Below, in pieces: positions 1 through 8,043 of a stretch of DNA of 34,300 bases. The stretch is taken from NCBI RefSeq assembly GCF_001563265.1, contig NZ_CP005090.1:1-34300 (forward strand), given 5' to 3'. The notes beneath the pieces were generated by a model. The model was not told where the DNA came from, made no database searches, and was given only the letters and a program-made list of their open reading frames with translations. Position numbers and translations under genes: made by a program. This stretch comes from Sphingobium sp. TKS. GTDB taxonomy: Bacteria > Pseudomonadota > Alphaproteobacteria > Sphingomonadales > Sphingomonadaceae. Positions within the stretch are counted from its first letter, which is position 1. Every line of letters begins with the position of its first letter.

Positions 1-1113
1 ATGACGATAGACCCCTCCCCTTCCCTGTTTGACGCGCCGATCGCCGCGCCGGTCTCGGCCGTGGACGGCGACGATCGCACGCCGCTGCTGCCGGTGCGCC
101 ATCCCAACCAGGACTTGTTCATCTGCGACGTGCTGGACGCCATCCCCAAGGATGACATGGCCTCAATGGAGCATCCGGTGTTTTCGCTCTCGACCAAGCC
201 CGACAACCGGACGCGGCGCTACGAGCATAACGGCAACGTCATCGAGATTATCCCCTCGGGCAAGGGGCTGGCGACGATCCACGACAAGGACATATTGATC
301 TACTGCATTTCGCAGCTCGTCGCGAAGATGAACCAGGGCGAGCAACCTAGCCGCACGGTGCGCCTGCAAGCCTATGACATGCTCGTCGCCACCAACCGGC
401 AAACCAGCGGCGAAGGCTATCGACTGATGGCCGACGCCCTCACCCGCCTGCGCGGGACCACGGTGCGGACCAATATTCAAACGGGCGGTGTCGAAGAAAC
501 GCGGATTTTCGGCCTGATCGAAGAGGCCAAGATCACGCGCAAGACGTTCGATGGCCGGATGCTTGATCTCGAAATCACCCTGTCGGATTGGGTCTATCGC
601 TCGGTCATCAGCAAGAACGTCCTGACGCTCCACCGCGACTATTTCCGGCTCCGCAAGCCGTTCGAGCGGCGCATGTATGAACTGGCGCGCAAGCATTGCG
701 GCGTGAAGGACGAATGGAAGATCGGCCTAGAGTTGCTACAGAAGAAATGCGGCTCGAACAGCCCGCTCCGAGTGTTCCGGGCCTTGGTCAAGAAGGTCTG
801 CGAGCATGACGCCGATCACGGCCATTTCCCCGACTATGCGGTGACGATGGATGATGACGTGATCTTGTTCCGCAACCGCTCGGGCCTCAAATCCAAGCCC
901 GATCCGGTCGCCAGCGCCGGCGACGATGCGCCCTATATCGACCCGGAAACCATGCACGACGCCAAGACGGCCGCGCCAGGCTATGACGTGTATGCGCTCT
1001 ATGACGAATGGGTGTCGTGGTGGCACGACATGGGCAAGCCCGAACTCAAAAGCCCTGCCGGGGCCTTCCTCGGCTTCTGCAAGAAACGGCACGAACGCAA
1101 ACCACTACGCTGA
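1..1113 (+). CDS. repA: Plasmid replication initiator RepA (RPA family)
   Basis: A 370-residue protein of the RPA-type replication initiators common on alphaproteobacterial plasmids. The conserved segment around residues 36-75 (QDLFICDVLDA, DMASMEHPVFSLSTKPD) and the following basic core (residues about 100-240, with LRKPFERRMYELARKHCG) are typical. It should bind the iterons at 34114-34300 and open the origin. The ATG is the first base of the window and lies inside the seventh iteron once the ends are joined; the frame is open back only to a TGA in iteron six (34268-34270). No clear ribosome-binding site precedes the ATG, so the start is supported by the open frame rather than by an SD. Binding of RepA to this iteron would cover its own start, which suggests autoregulation (inference). 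Confidence 0.9.
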   Translation: MTIDPSPSLFDAPIAAPVSAVDGDDRTPLLPVRHPNQDLFICDVLDAIPKDDMASMEHPVFSLSTKPDNRTRRYEHNGNVIEIIPSGKGLATIHDKDILIYCISQLVAKMNQGEQPSRTVRLQAYDMLVATNRQTSGEGYRLMADALTRLRGTTVRTNIQTGGVEETRIFGLIEEAKITRKTFDGRMLDLEITLSDWVYRSVISKNVLTLHRDYFRLRKPFERRMYELARKHCGVKDEWKIGLELLQKKCGSNSPLRVFRALVKKVCEHDADHGHFPDYAVTMDDDVILFRNRSGLKSKPDPVASAGDDAPYIDPETMHDAKTAAPGYDVYALYDEWVSWWHDMGKPELKSPAGAFLGFCKKRHERKPLR

Positions 1114-1138
1114 TCCCCTGCTCTATGCGGGCAAGCGG

Positions 1139-1187
1139 CCATGTTTACTTACCCGCATGTTTGCATGTGGACATGCTCACTTGCCTA
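1139..1187. repeat. CATGT-repeat cluster A (candidate parS/operator)
   Basis: This interval, between the convergent ends of repA and the small RHH gene, carries several overlapping copies of CATGT or its complement. The 16-mer GCATGTTTGCATGTGG at 1155-1170 recurs exactly at 2162-2177 in front of parA. Related repeats lie at 1512-1550. The pattern suits binding sites of a ribbon-helix-helix centromere-binding protein. Confidence 0.6.
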
Positions 1188-1491
1188 CAGGGCTTTCCCC
1201 CATCTTGCGAAGCCAGTCGTTGAACGCCTCGGCCATCGCGTCCTGTAGGCTCATGCCGTGCTTGCGGGCGGTCATGTGCATGGCGAAGGACATTTCCGGG
1301 CTGAAATAGCCCGTCATGGCCTTCTTGCCCTGACGGCTCGGCGCAACCGGGTTGCTGCTCGATCCGCTGCCGGAGCCTGCGCCAGTGCCACGGGCGATCG
1401 GCGCGGCCGCCCTCCCCTCCGGCTCGACCATCGCCGGCGCTGGCGCTGCATCGCGATCCCGCAATGCGAGCAATGATCCCTTCCGGCTCAT
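1177..1491 (-). CDS. Small ribbon-helix-helix-like partition partner (ParB/ParG-like)
   Basis: A 104-residue protein. The N-terminal half (residues 1-55) is low-complexity, rich in Ala, Gly, Ser and Pro. The C-terminal part, from about residue 57 (KKAMTGYFSPEMSFAMHM) to residue 97, looks like a ribbon-helix-helix DNA-binding fold: a short strand followed by two helices. Its ATG overlaps the stop of the upstream parA by four bases (ATGA), so the two are translationally coupled. A short RHH protein coded directly after a ParA ATPase is normally the centromere-binding partner and autorepressor. The CATGT repeats around and inside the operon are its likely targets. The family assignment rests on the fold pattern and context, not on a recognised ortholog. 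Confidence 0.7.
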   Translation of the reverse strand: MSRKGSLLALRDRDAAPAPAMVEPEGRAAAPIARGTGAGSGSGSSSNPVAPSRQGKKAMTGYFSPEMSFAMHMTARKHGMSLQDAMAEAFNDWLRKMGESPVGK

Positions 1492-2141
1492 GCGTTGGCC
1501 CTCCGCTTCCTAGATGCTTGCATGTTTACATGCTCGCATGTCCACTTGTAAAGCTGGCGCACCTCATCGGCCGCCTTGCCGCTCGGCTCGATCTCCATCG
1601 CCGTCTTGCCCTCGGCCGCCGCGTGGCGAAAGGCGGCGCGATCCGCGATATGGTGGGGGCAGGCGTCAAGCCCATAATCCTGCACGAGCTGCGCGGCTTC
1701 GTCATACATGCGCGGCGCGGTCGGGCTTCCCGCCGTGAAGATCACGAAAGCAGGCTTGCCGCGCATCTTCACAAGGCTGGCGGTCGTCTTGATCGCCGCC
1801 AAATCGAACGCGCTGGGGCGGCAAGGGATCAACACTAGGTCGGCCGCCTCGACGGCGGCGCTGGCGGCGCTGTCGGCGTGGGGCGGGGTGTCGATTACGA
1901 TGAACGCCGCGCCCTGGCCCGTCGCCTGCTCGATCTTGGCGGCAAGGCGAGGGGGCGCGCTGTCGATCACGACCGGGGGCGCATCCTGTCGCCATGCCGC
2001 CCACTGGCTCGCCGTCGCCTGCGGGTCGACGTCGATCACAAGGGCGGTATGCCCGGAATCCTCGGCGGCGGCGGCCAGGTGCAAGGCGAGGGTGGTTTTC
2101 CCCGCGCCGCCCTTCTGGCTGATGATCGCGATTGTTGGCAT
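1488..2141 (-). CDS. parA: ParA-family partition ATPase
   Basis: A 217-residue ATPase of the short ParA type (no N-terminal HTH). The deviant Walker A motif KGGAGKTT lies at residues 10-17, VIDVDPQATASQW follows, and FIVIDTPPHADS is the Walker B/switch region. It drives plasmid segregation with the downstream RHH protein. The ATG at 2139-2141 is preferred because AAGGAT precedes it by about seven bases and because MPTIAIISQKGG matches the family N-terminus; an in-frame upstream start at 2165 would add eight residues of repeat-coded sequence. CATGT repeats occur upstream (2139-2185) and also inside the 3' end of the gene. Confidence 0.92.
   Translation of the reverse strand: MPTIAIISQKGGAGKTTLALHLAAAAEDSGHTALVIDVDPQATASQWAAWRQDAPPVVIDSAPPRLAAKIEQATGQGAAFIVIDTPPHADSAASAAVEAADLVLIPCRPSAFDLAAIKTTASLVKMRGKPAFVIFTAGSPTAPRMYDEAAQLVQDYGLDACPHHIADRAAFRHAAAEGKTAMEIEPSGKAADEVRQLYKWTCEHVNMQASRKRRANA
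1512..1550. repeat. CATGT-repeat cluster B inside the 3' end of parA
   Basis: The run TTGCATGTTTACATGCTCGC and its neighbours contain three CATG-centred repeat units. They fall within the codons for the last 20 or so residues of ParA. The similarity to clusters A and C suggests that the coding sequence doubles as part of the centromere. Confidence 0.5.
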
Positions 2142-2185
2142 GTGAATATCCTTACATGATCGCATGTTTGCATGTGGTCATACTG
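2139..2185. promoter_or_regulatory. CATGT-repeat cluster C, candidate parA operator/centromere
   Basis: This cluster lies directly upstream of and overlapping the parA start. It holds the 16-mer GCATGTTTGCATGTGG (2162-2177) shared exactly with cluster A, plus flanking ACATG and GGTCAT half units. Its position suits autoregulation of the par operon. Confidence 0.55.
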
Positions 2186-2198
2186 GCTTGCTCCGGTT

Positions 2199-2254
2199 GC
2201 GTCAACGAAACCCCGAACTGGCGCGCAGCGTCAATGAAACCCCGAATTGCGGGG
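2199..2254. repeat. 22-bp direct repeat pair and terminator-like hairpin
   Basis: Two 22-bp copies (2199-2220 and 2228-2249) share the core GTCAAYGAAACCCCGAA and differ at two positions. The second copy overlaps the stem-loop CCCCG-AATTG-CGGGG (2240-2254). Read on the minus strand this hairpin is followed by TTTCATT, so it may terminate the sprT-like gene that ends at 2268. Its role as repeat or terminator is not settled by sequence. Confidence 0.4.
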
Positions 2255-2267
2255 AGGGGAGGGCGGT

Positions 2268-2906
2268 CTAGCCGTCGTCGCCGCCCTCATCCTCGCTGCC
2301 GTCGTCCAGCGGCTCATGCTCCATGCGGCCGTGATCCTCGATCGGGCAAAGCGGCGCTCCGGCCAGCTCAAGCCATTTGCGCGCGGTCCTCACGGTATAG
2401 CCGCACGTCGCGCACTCGCATTTGAGCATCCGGGTTTTCTGCTTCTTCGGCGCGGTCGACTCCCCATCGGTGTCGAGACGGGCATGGGGGAGGGGGCCAA
2501 CGGCGTCCAAGATCGGCGCGACGGCCGCAAGAAACGCCTCGCCGGGGGTGGTGGCGCGCATCGGCCCGACGAGCCCCAGCCCCAGCGCGATCCGTTTAAA
2601 CGCTTTCCCATGCCCTGCCGGGATGCCGACGGCGGCATGGACCAGCTCATGCGCGAGGATGGCCGCGATCTGCGCCGGCATGGCGTCAGGCGCGTGCGCG
2701 AGGTCGGGCCGGATGAAGATTTCAAAATGCCCGTCCGCGCTCAGCCGGTTATCCCAGCACTCGCCGATCGCCTTGCCCTTCCGGCCCGAGCTGGTGAAGC
2801 CGATCGCCACGCGGATACGCGCGGGCAGGGGAGCGTCCAACGCCGCGAACAAGGGGGCCATGCCCGCCGCCACCCGATTGAGCCAGCTTTCCCGGTTGTC
2901 CTGTTC
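2268..2906 (-). pseudogene. SprT-like zinc metalloprotease gene, separated from its start codon by a transposon
   Basis: The frame encodes a SprT-like protein. HELVH (restored residues 87-91) with a further His in PAGHGKAF forms the gluzincin zinc site, and a C-terminal CECATCGY...CPIEDHG segment looks like a zinc ribbon. The Tn3-family element at 2907-7015 lies immediately after the original start: the ATG is at 7021-7023 and is followed by one copy of the TGTTC target duplication. Rejoining gives ATG GAA CAG GAC AAC, a 213-residue protein with a GAAGGGAG ribosome-binding site. In the present arrangement the frame runs into the transposon (to 3113), so a chimeric product started inside tnpR sequence is possible, and tnpA/tnpR transcription reads toward it. 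SprT-like genes of unknown role recur on sphingomonad plasmids. Confidence 0.85.
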
Positions 2907-2973
2907 GGCCCAGTCGGCCCGAAGCTGCGATTTTGGCCAGGTTGAAGAACGAACACTGAACGCTTGATTGATT

Positions 2974-3846
2974 CTACCAGGACCGTTGCTGACCACCGAC
3001 CTCGTAGATATCGGCTTCCATGGAGCAATTGTAGCTCTCTGCGATGTTGAACATCTCGGAGAGGAGGCTTTGGATTTCCTCATCAAGGGAAATGCCATCC
3101 GGATCGGGGTCATAGGCGACGGTCAGTTTGTAATCACAATTGCCGTTTTTTACCATGGCGTAGTCGCGTTCCAGCATCGCCTCAATCCGCTCCCGAGCGG
3201 GTTTTCTACCTCTTCCACGCTTGTTGAAGTTCTCGATAATCAGATGCAGGGCGATGCTGGCAGTGGGCGGCTTTTCCGGCAGTTTGGTCTGTGACGGAAT
3301 AATGTCGAGCGCCCGATAGACGGTCATTCGTGAGACCTTCAGGTCGCGGGCAACGCGGGCCTTGCTGGCGCCGGCGGCAAGGCGACGGCGGATTTCATCG
3401 TCATCGACGTTCTTCTTCCGGCCTTTGTAAACGCCTTCGGCGCGCGCCGCTTCGATCCCGGCGCGCTGACGATCCTTGATGAACTTCAGCTCCATATCGG
3501 CGACCATGCCGAGTATGGTGATGACCATTCGCCCCATGTCGCCCGCCGTCGTCACCTCTGGCTCAAGGATGCGCAGCGAAGCTCCCTTTTCATCAAGCTC
3601 ATGCACCAGGTTCAGGACATCGCGCGTGGAGCGGCCGAGCCGGTCGAGCCGCAGCACGACCAGCTCGTCGCCGGTGTGCATAAACTGCATGATCGTTTCC
3701 AGTTCCGTGCGCCCGCTCCGCGAGGCCCCCGATCCGGTCTCGGAACGGATAATTTCGCAACCTGCATTCTTGAGGCGGCCAATCTGGATATCCAGATCCT
3801 GGTCCGTGGTGCTGACGCGGGCATATCCGATACGAGCCAAGTGCAA
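2974..3846 (-). CDS. tnpR: Serine resolvase TnpR with C-terminal extension
   Basis: A 290-residue serine recombinase that resolves Tn3 cointegrates. The catalytic segment IGYARVSTTDQ contains the nucleophilic Ser near residue 13, and LVVLRLDRLGRSTRD is the conserved arginine region. A helix-turn-helix follows at about residues 150-185 (ASKARVARDLKVSRMTVYRAL). About 100 further residues (190-290) go beyond the usual 185-200-residue resolvase and have no domain that I recognise. The start is a TTG at 3846 because an in-frame TGA lies just upstream; a second TTG two codons in is also possible. No SD is obvious. The gene lies downstream of tnpA in the same direction, with the likely res site between them. 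Confidence 0.85.
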   Translation of the reverse strand: MHLARIGYARVSTTDQDLDIQIGRLKNAGCEIIRSETGSGASRSGRTELETIMQFMHTGDELVVLRLDRLGRSTRDVLNLVHELDEKGASLRILEPEVTTAGDMGRMVITILGMVADMELKFIKDRQRAGIEAARAEGVYKGRKKNVDDDEIRRRLAAGASKARVARDLKVSRMTVYRALDIIPSQTKLPEKPPTASIALHLIIENFNKRGRGRKPARERIEAMLERDYAMVKNGNCDYKLTVAYDPDPDGISLDEEIQSLLSEMFNIAESYNCSMEADIYEVGGQQRSW

Positions 3847-3982
3847 AATCCGTCACATTAGGGTGGCTCTTGCAGTGTATCGTCACATTGAGCGCAAACC
3901 CACCCTTTTGTGACAGACGAATGGTGTCACTCGGCCCTATCACTCTGGGGTGTACCCAAATGTTATAGGCCGATCAGCCGCC
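3847..3982. other. Candidate res site and tnpR promoter region
   Basis: This 136-bp gap between tnpA and tnpR contains the direct repeat CGTCACATT (3851-3859 and 3881-3889) and the inverted pair GTGACA / TGTCAC (3910-3915 and 3925-3930). Tn3-family res sites are built from paired resolvase-binding repeats next to tnpR, so this is the natural location. The exact subsites cannot be fixed by eye. Confidence 0.55.
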
Positions 3983-6895
3983 TCACGCTGCAAGCCGTCC
4001 AAAATCAATCCGGTCGTTCAGGTCGAGGTCGAAGCGGCCATAAGGGTTCACATGACTGTAGATCAACGGCGTGAGACCACGATAATCTTCCGGCGTCATC
4101 CGCCCCGCCCACTTCGGCTCAACCAGTACGGTCTGAAGCATGCGGGTGTTCACATACACCAGCGACGCTTGCAGGAGGTGTAGCGCCAGAACGGAGATTT
4201 CCTGCTCATGGATGCGGTTGGTGGCGATCTCGCCGCCCTTGCCGAAGAACACGAAACCATTAGCGCCGTTCCAGTTCTCAACCACATTCAGCCCTTCGTG
4301 GATCTCGCGGCGGAATGCCTCCTGACGCAAATACCGGCATAGGAAGATTGTTTTGACCGCGCGGCCGAGTTCACTCAGCGCCTTGTAGGTCGGGTGCATC
4401 ACTTCGGCTCTGGCAAACCGGAGCAGGATCGCTTCCGGATCGGCGGTGCGCGATTGCATGGCAGCGGCATATTTGACCATTTCGTCATATTGTTGCTCGA
4501 TCTCGTCCCAGTCGATCGGGCTGGAGAGGATCGGCAGTAAATTGGAAAGCCGCGTGCGCATGCCGGCTTGGGGAAGGGCCAGTTTCTGGCGTGCCACTGC
4601 TTTCAGCCGCGGGGCAAGCTCAAATCCAAGGAGTCGGCAGAACGCAAAGCCGACTGCGCTCTGGCCGTGGCTATCGACGTACTGGCGCTGGATTTCCATG
4701 TCGGTGCAATGGCGTAGCACGCCTTCGATCATGGAGGCGACCTCCGAGGAAGAGCACCGCTTGAGCTGGGAATAAACGCAGGTCGCGCGCTTCTCCACAT
4801 GCCAGTAGATCATGACGCCACGGCCGCCATAGCGGGCGTGCCATTCCGTCATCAGGTTGCGGTCCCACGCGCCGAACTTCGTTGAATCGGACGCGCATGC
4901 CGTGCCCGCATCTCCCCATACTGCGGCATTGCGGATTGCCAGTGTCGCGTTTGCTACCCGCGCGCACGCCTCCCTCAGCGCTGGCGCGTGGATGAAACGG
5001 CGATGGACATGCAGCAATTCCTCGTAACTGACATCGGGTGTTGCGCCAGCGACCCGCTTGAGCCCGGCGTTCGTGCCCAAGCCATAGAGACACAGCAAAA
5101 GACGCTGAGCCAAGGCTGCTTTCGACAGGGTAACCCGCGAGGCCGACGTTTCGAAAGCATCCATCAATCCCGTGTCCAGAGCAGCCTCTTTCAACACGTC
5201 CAGCAGTCCGGTCATCGGCCAGCGCTGACCGATCTCGCTTTTGATCGAAGCGAGACCCTTCGGTTCGGGCAAGGGCTTGAACGGTGTAATCGATATCCGG
5301 TTGTCGCCGCGCCACAGGAGCCGGACCTTGTCGTTTTGTGGAATATTGGCATTGAGGAGCAACAGTTCCCGTTCAAGCTCCTCCCGGATCGAGGCGCAAA
5401 ACGCCTGCGCATCTGGCGTCAGGCTGAGGCCGGAATAGTACGCATCTCGCCTGATCTCGAAGTCCTTGGGAAGATCGTCATCGGGATTGCGATAGCGATC
5501 CGCCCCGACCACCCAGATTTCTTTGGAGCGGATGCGGTCGCGCAGTTGCGTCAGGACGCAAAGCTCATAGCTGATCCGGTTTACCCGCCCATCGTCATCA
5601 ATGACGGAACTGCGCCATCGCGCTGGAATCACCTCATCGATCGGAACATCCTGCAATGGCACGAAGCGGCATCCGCCATCCACCTTGCTCCTGATCCAGT
5701 CGAGGGCCGCCAGGACCGGCCGCCACACCGCGTTGTTCGACCGGAACTCAAGTACGGAAAGCAGGCTTGGCAGCATGCGCCGGTAATGATTGGCCCAGGA
5801 ACCACGCATCACCTTGTAGATGCGCCGGTCCAGAGCGCCCTTCGCATGGCTCTCCTTGACGATCGCCGCCAGCTTGGCCTTACCGGCGATCGGGAAAATG
5901 ACATCGCAGATGCGCCCCGATGGTTCATTGATCGAGGCGCTGGCGATCTCGACCAGCAGGCGCTCCTTTCCATAGACCCGCTCGATGTCTTTCGCGATAT
6001 CGCCCACCACCTTGCGTTTCGAGCGCGTTCCGATCTTGTGAACGGTTTCGATCAGCAGGTCGATCATCGCGTCAGTGAGTTGCGCCTCCCGCGACATTAG
6101 ATAAATCGCATAAAGGCCGAGCTGTCGCGCCGGCGCATGCCGGCGCATCTCCGAGGCCTTTTCACCGGCAACGCGGCGAACAATCTGATCGACCCATGGC
6201 TTGCCCGTAGCCGTCAGGAGATCATGGGGAAGATCAAGTCTCTGGATAAAGGCGAGTTTCTCGGTCACGTCGAGAATGTTGTCGAGCGTTGCCTGTCCGG
6301 CGTCACCCTTCATCCTGTTGAATCCGGTCGAGCTGTCCGGATCGGCAAGCGAGGCTTCCAATAACGCCACCGCATCTGACGAAAGCCGATCACTGGCTCC
6401 GATCAGCCAGGTGTCCAGATAATCTTGCCGTTGTGAGCGAACGACACGTTCAAGCTCCTTGCGCGACGGCCCATAAATACGCCGGTCCCGGCACCACAGG
6501 AAAACATGCTCAAGCATGGCATTGATCGACTGGCCGCCCGGGCACAGCTCGCCAGCAATCCATTCCGTCAATTGCGCGCGATCCACCCGCTTCATGCGGT
6601 GATATCCAAGATGGATCAGGATCTCCGCACAATGCCGTCGTGCTGTCCGACTGGAAAAGTCATAACCGGCTATCTCGCCAGCCTCGACACCGAGTTGCTC
6701 GGCCAGATACGAGAGGCCATCGGTAGGGATTGAGCCGGGATCGATCGCGAAAAACCCCAGGGAAGCGAAGAATTTCAGCTGCGCGGCGAGGCCAAGGCGC
6801 GTCAGGGCCGGCTTCGAATTTACAAAATCAATATCGGCAAAGCTCAGGCTCCATCGTCCGATCAAATCCCCGCCCGGAATACTCCGATCCATCAA
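3983..6895 (-). CDS. tnpA: Tn3-family transposase TnpA
   Basis: A 970-residue DDE transposase, the normal length for the family. The N-terminal region ([16 protein letters not shown]) is the DUF4158-like DNA-binding part. The catalytic residues are about D670 ([12 protein letters not shown]), D741 (QYVDSHGQS) and E873 ([19 protein letters not shown]). It carries out replicative transposition of the 2907-7015 element. It starts 120 bp inside the right inverted repeat. No frameshift or internal stop is present, so the transposon may still be active. The protein belongs to the broad Tn3 group; I cannot place it in a named subgroup. Confidence 0.95.
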   Translation of the reverse strand: MMDRSIPGGDLIGRWSLSFADIDFVNSKPALTRLGLAAQLKFFASLGFFAIDPGSIPTDGLSYLAEQLGVEAGEIAGYDFSSRTARRHCAEILIHLGYHRMKRVDRAQLTEWIAGELCPGGQSINAMLEHVFLWCRDRRIYGPSRKELERVVRSQRQDYLDTWLIGASDRLSSDAVALLEASLADPDSSTGFNRMKGDAGQATLDNILDVTEKLAFIQRLDLPHDLLTATGKPWVDQIVRRVAGEKASEMRRHAPARQLGLYAIYLMSREAQLTDAMIDLLIETVHKIGTRSKRKVVGDIAKDIERVYGKERLLVEIASASINEPSGRICDVIFPIAGKAKLAAIVKESHAKGALDRRIYKVMRGSWANHYRRMLPSLLSVLEFRSNNAVWRPVLAALDWIRSKVDGGCRFVPLQDVPIDEVIPARWRSSVIDDDGRVNRISYELCVLTQLRDRIRSKEIWVVGADRYRNPDDDLPKDFEIRRDAYYSGLSLTPDAQAFCASIREELERELLLLNANIPQNDKVRLLWRGDNRISITPFKPLPEPKGLASIKSEIGQRWPMTGLLDVLKEAALDTGLMDAFETSASRVTLSKAALAQRLLLCLYGLGTNAGLKRVAGATPDVSYEELLHVHRRFIHAPALREACARVANATLAIRNAAVWGDAGTACASDSTKFGAWDRNLMTEWHARYGGRGVMIYWHVEKRATCVYSQLKRCSSSEVASMIEGVLRHCTDMEIQRQYVDSHGQSAVGFAFCRLLGFELAPRLKAVARQKLALPQAGMRTRLSNLLPILSSPIDWDEIEQQYDEMVKYAAAMQSRTADPEAILLRFARAEVMHPTYKALSELGRAVKTIFLCRYLRQEAFRREIHEGLNVVENWNGANGFVFFGKGGEIATNRIHEQEISVLALHLLQASLVYVNTRMLQTVLVEPKWAGRMTPEDYRGLTPLIYSHVNPYGRFDLDLNDRIDFGRLAA

Positions 6896-7020
6896 CCCAC
6901 TCCCTATGATGGAGCGAACTGTCCTCTTCTATGATTTCCATCGTCAATACCGAATGCCACGTTCCCAAAACGTTCTCCGACTTGGCCAAAATCGCAGCTT
7001 GGGGCCGACTGGGCCTGTTC

Positions 7021-7040
7021 CATACCTTCTACTCCCTTCA
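7021..7040 (-). promoter_or_regulatory. Orphaned start codon and ribosome-binding site of the sprT-like gene
   Basis: On the minus strand GAAGGGAGTAGAAGGT is followed by ATG (7023-7021) and then GAACA, the transposon target duplication. This is the original translation start of the gene whose body now lies at 2268-2906. Confidence 0.8.
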
Positions 7041-7041
7041 A

Positions 7042-7363
7042 ATCGCCCTGCGGGGCGATGGCTGCGGCCATCGCTCCCGAGTTCGCGCGGAGCAGCCGGC
7101 GAGAGAGGGGGGCAGCGGGAATCTGCGGGAGTGGTGCGGGCGGGCGCTTCGCGCCAACCCGGTCCCGCTGATTGCCGTTGCTGGGGAGAGGCGGCCGGGA
7201 CCGCCTTTCCCCATGCGAACGAACATCATGCCGGCGCACGCCGGCACCATGCCCGAGATCCGCTTGCGATCTCGGCCCCGCCATGTGGGTCGTCACCTTC
7301 GGCCAAGACCGCTTGCGGGCTTGGGGAGCGAAGCGAGTAGAGCCACGGTGCCGCGCAGCGGCA
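7042..7363. repeat. Array of GC-rich hairpins in a gene-free stretch
   Basis: The interval between the orphaned sprT start and relB holds no convincing gene but at least eight stem-loops: 7042-7059 (ATCGCCC arms, TGCG loop), 7055-7074 (GCGATGGC arms, TGCG loop, sharing bases with the first), 7143-7155 (GGCGC-TTC-GCGCC), 7183-7212 (12-bp stem with one wobble), 7229-7246 (TGCCGGCG arms), 7254-7274 (CGAGATC arms), 7303-7324 (10-bp arms with one mismatch) and 7349-7363 (TGCCGC arms, GCA loop). All arms were checked base by base. Function unknown; they resemble the small palindromic repeats found between genes of sphingomonad plasmids. Confidence 0.75.
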
Positions 7364-7395
7364 GGCGCAGTCTCCTCGCCTAGATTGAAATTGTT

Positions 7396-7407
7396 GCTCA
7401 AATGAGC
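7396..7407. promoter_or_regulatory. Candidate operator of the relB-yafQ operon
   Basis: The palindrome GCTCA-AA-TGAGC lies about 30 bp upstream of the relB start. RelB-type antitoxins repress their own promoters through short palindromes of this kind, so it is a reasonable operator candidate. No clear -35/-10 pair was identified. Confidence 0.4.
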
Positions 7408-7437
7408 TACATCGTTCGTCTGACTAGGGAGATTCCA

Positions 7438-7719
7438 ATGGCTGCTACCGCGTTCGTGCGTGCGCGCATCGACGAAACATTGAAGGATGAAGCCGCCGCC
7501 GTCCTAGCCGAGCTGGGGCTGACGGTTTCCGATGTGGTCCGCATGACGCTTACGCGGGTCGCCAAGGACCATGCCTTGCCGTTCGAGCTGAAGGTGCCCA
7601 ACGCCGAGACGCGCGCCGCGATCGAATCGTCCCGCGCGACCATGAAGGCGCGTCGTGCGCGCTTCACCGATCCCAAGGAACTGTTCGATGCCCTCGACCA
7701 AGAAGCCCGCCAGCAGTAA
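7438..7719 (+). CDS. relB: RelB/DinJ-family antitoxin
   Basis: A 93-residue protein. The N-terminus (AATAFVRARIDETLKDEAAAVLAELGLTVSDVVRMTL, quoted in parts: FVRARIDETLKDEA and GLTVSDVVRMTL) is the RelB/DinJ ribbon-helix-helix that dimerises and binds DNA; the C-terminal half (about residues 50-93) should wrap the toxin. The ATG at 7438 is chosen because AGGGA lies seven bases upstream and the family begins here; an upstream in-frame ATG at 7402 overlaps the putative operator. Its 3' end overlaps the start of the toxin gene by 32 bases, the usual arrangement for a coupled toxin-antitoxin pair. On a plasmid the pair would stabilise inheritance. Confidence 0.85.
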   Translation: MAATAFVRARIDETLKDEAAAVLAELGLTVSDVVRMTLTRVAKDHALPFELKVPNAETRAAIESSRATMKARRARFTDPKELFDALDQEARQQ

Positions 7720-8008
7720 GCGGGCTTCGTTCCCAAGAGAGGCATCCTACGAAAAGCGGTTCGTCAAGGATTGGGAGCGGCTGTCGCGCAGCGGCCGCTA
7801 CAACATGAACCAGCTCAAGGAAGCGATGATGCTGCTCATCGCCAACGATGCGCCGCTTGGCCCGGAATGGCTGGACCACGCCCTCAAGGGCGATTGGAGC
7901 GATCATCGCGAGTGCCATATCGGCGGCGATTTCCTGCTGATCTACACGATTGAGGGCAATCTGGTGAACTTCGTGCGCGCGGGAACCCATTCGGAACTGT
8001 TCGAGTAA
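7688..8008 (+). CDS. YafQ-like mRNA interferase toxin (RelE superfamily)
   Basis: A 106-residue toxin expected to cut mRNA on the ribosome. The YafQ-type signature is present: WLDHALKGDW, SDHRECHIGGDFLLIY and RAGTHSELF near the C-terminus, which supply the His and Asp residues used by YafQ for catalysis. The ATG at 7688 lies inside the end of relB; the next in-frame ATG is at 7806, within the toxin fold, so 7688 is the better start. The first 20 residues (MPSTKKPASSKRASFPREAS) are basic and not part of the usual fold. The gene appears intact, so the module is probably functional. Confidence 0.85.
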   Translation: MPSTKKPASSKRASFPREASYEKRFVKDWERLSRSGRYNMNQLKEAMMLLIANDAPLGPEWLDHALKGDWSDHRECHIGGDFLLIYTIEGNLVNFVRAGTHSELFE

Positions 8009-8043
8009 TCGGCTCGACGGCCGAACGTTTGGAAGGCAGGGCA

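Larger units (their letters stand above)
2907..7015 (-). mobile_element. Tn3-family transposon with 5-bp target duplication
   Basis: The element is 4,109 bp. Left end 2907-2951 and right end 6971-7015 are inverted repeats matching at 41 of 45 positions by eye, starting GGCCCAGTCGGCCC. Both outer flanks are TGTTC (2902-2906 and 7016-7020), the 5-bp duplication expected for Tn3 elements. It contains only tnpA and tnpR, both on the minus strand with tnpR downstream, and no cargo. The perfect duplication implies simple insertion without later rearrangement. Confidence 0.9.

Noticed and set aside
4988..6100. A 370-codon plus-strand frame opposite tnpA
   Set aside because: Shadow of the Tn3 transposase; the minus-strand protein has all catalytic motifs.
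7042..7363. The hairpin array as a CRISPR
   Set aside because: The stems differ from each other and there are no equal-length repeats with spacers; no cas genes are present.
6904..7401. Overlapping open frames across the hairpin array
   Set aside because: They run through the transposon end and the palindromes in several frames, with repetitive Pro/Arg/Ala-rich translations and no recognisable family.
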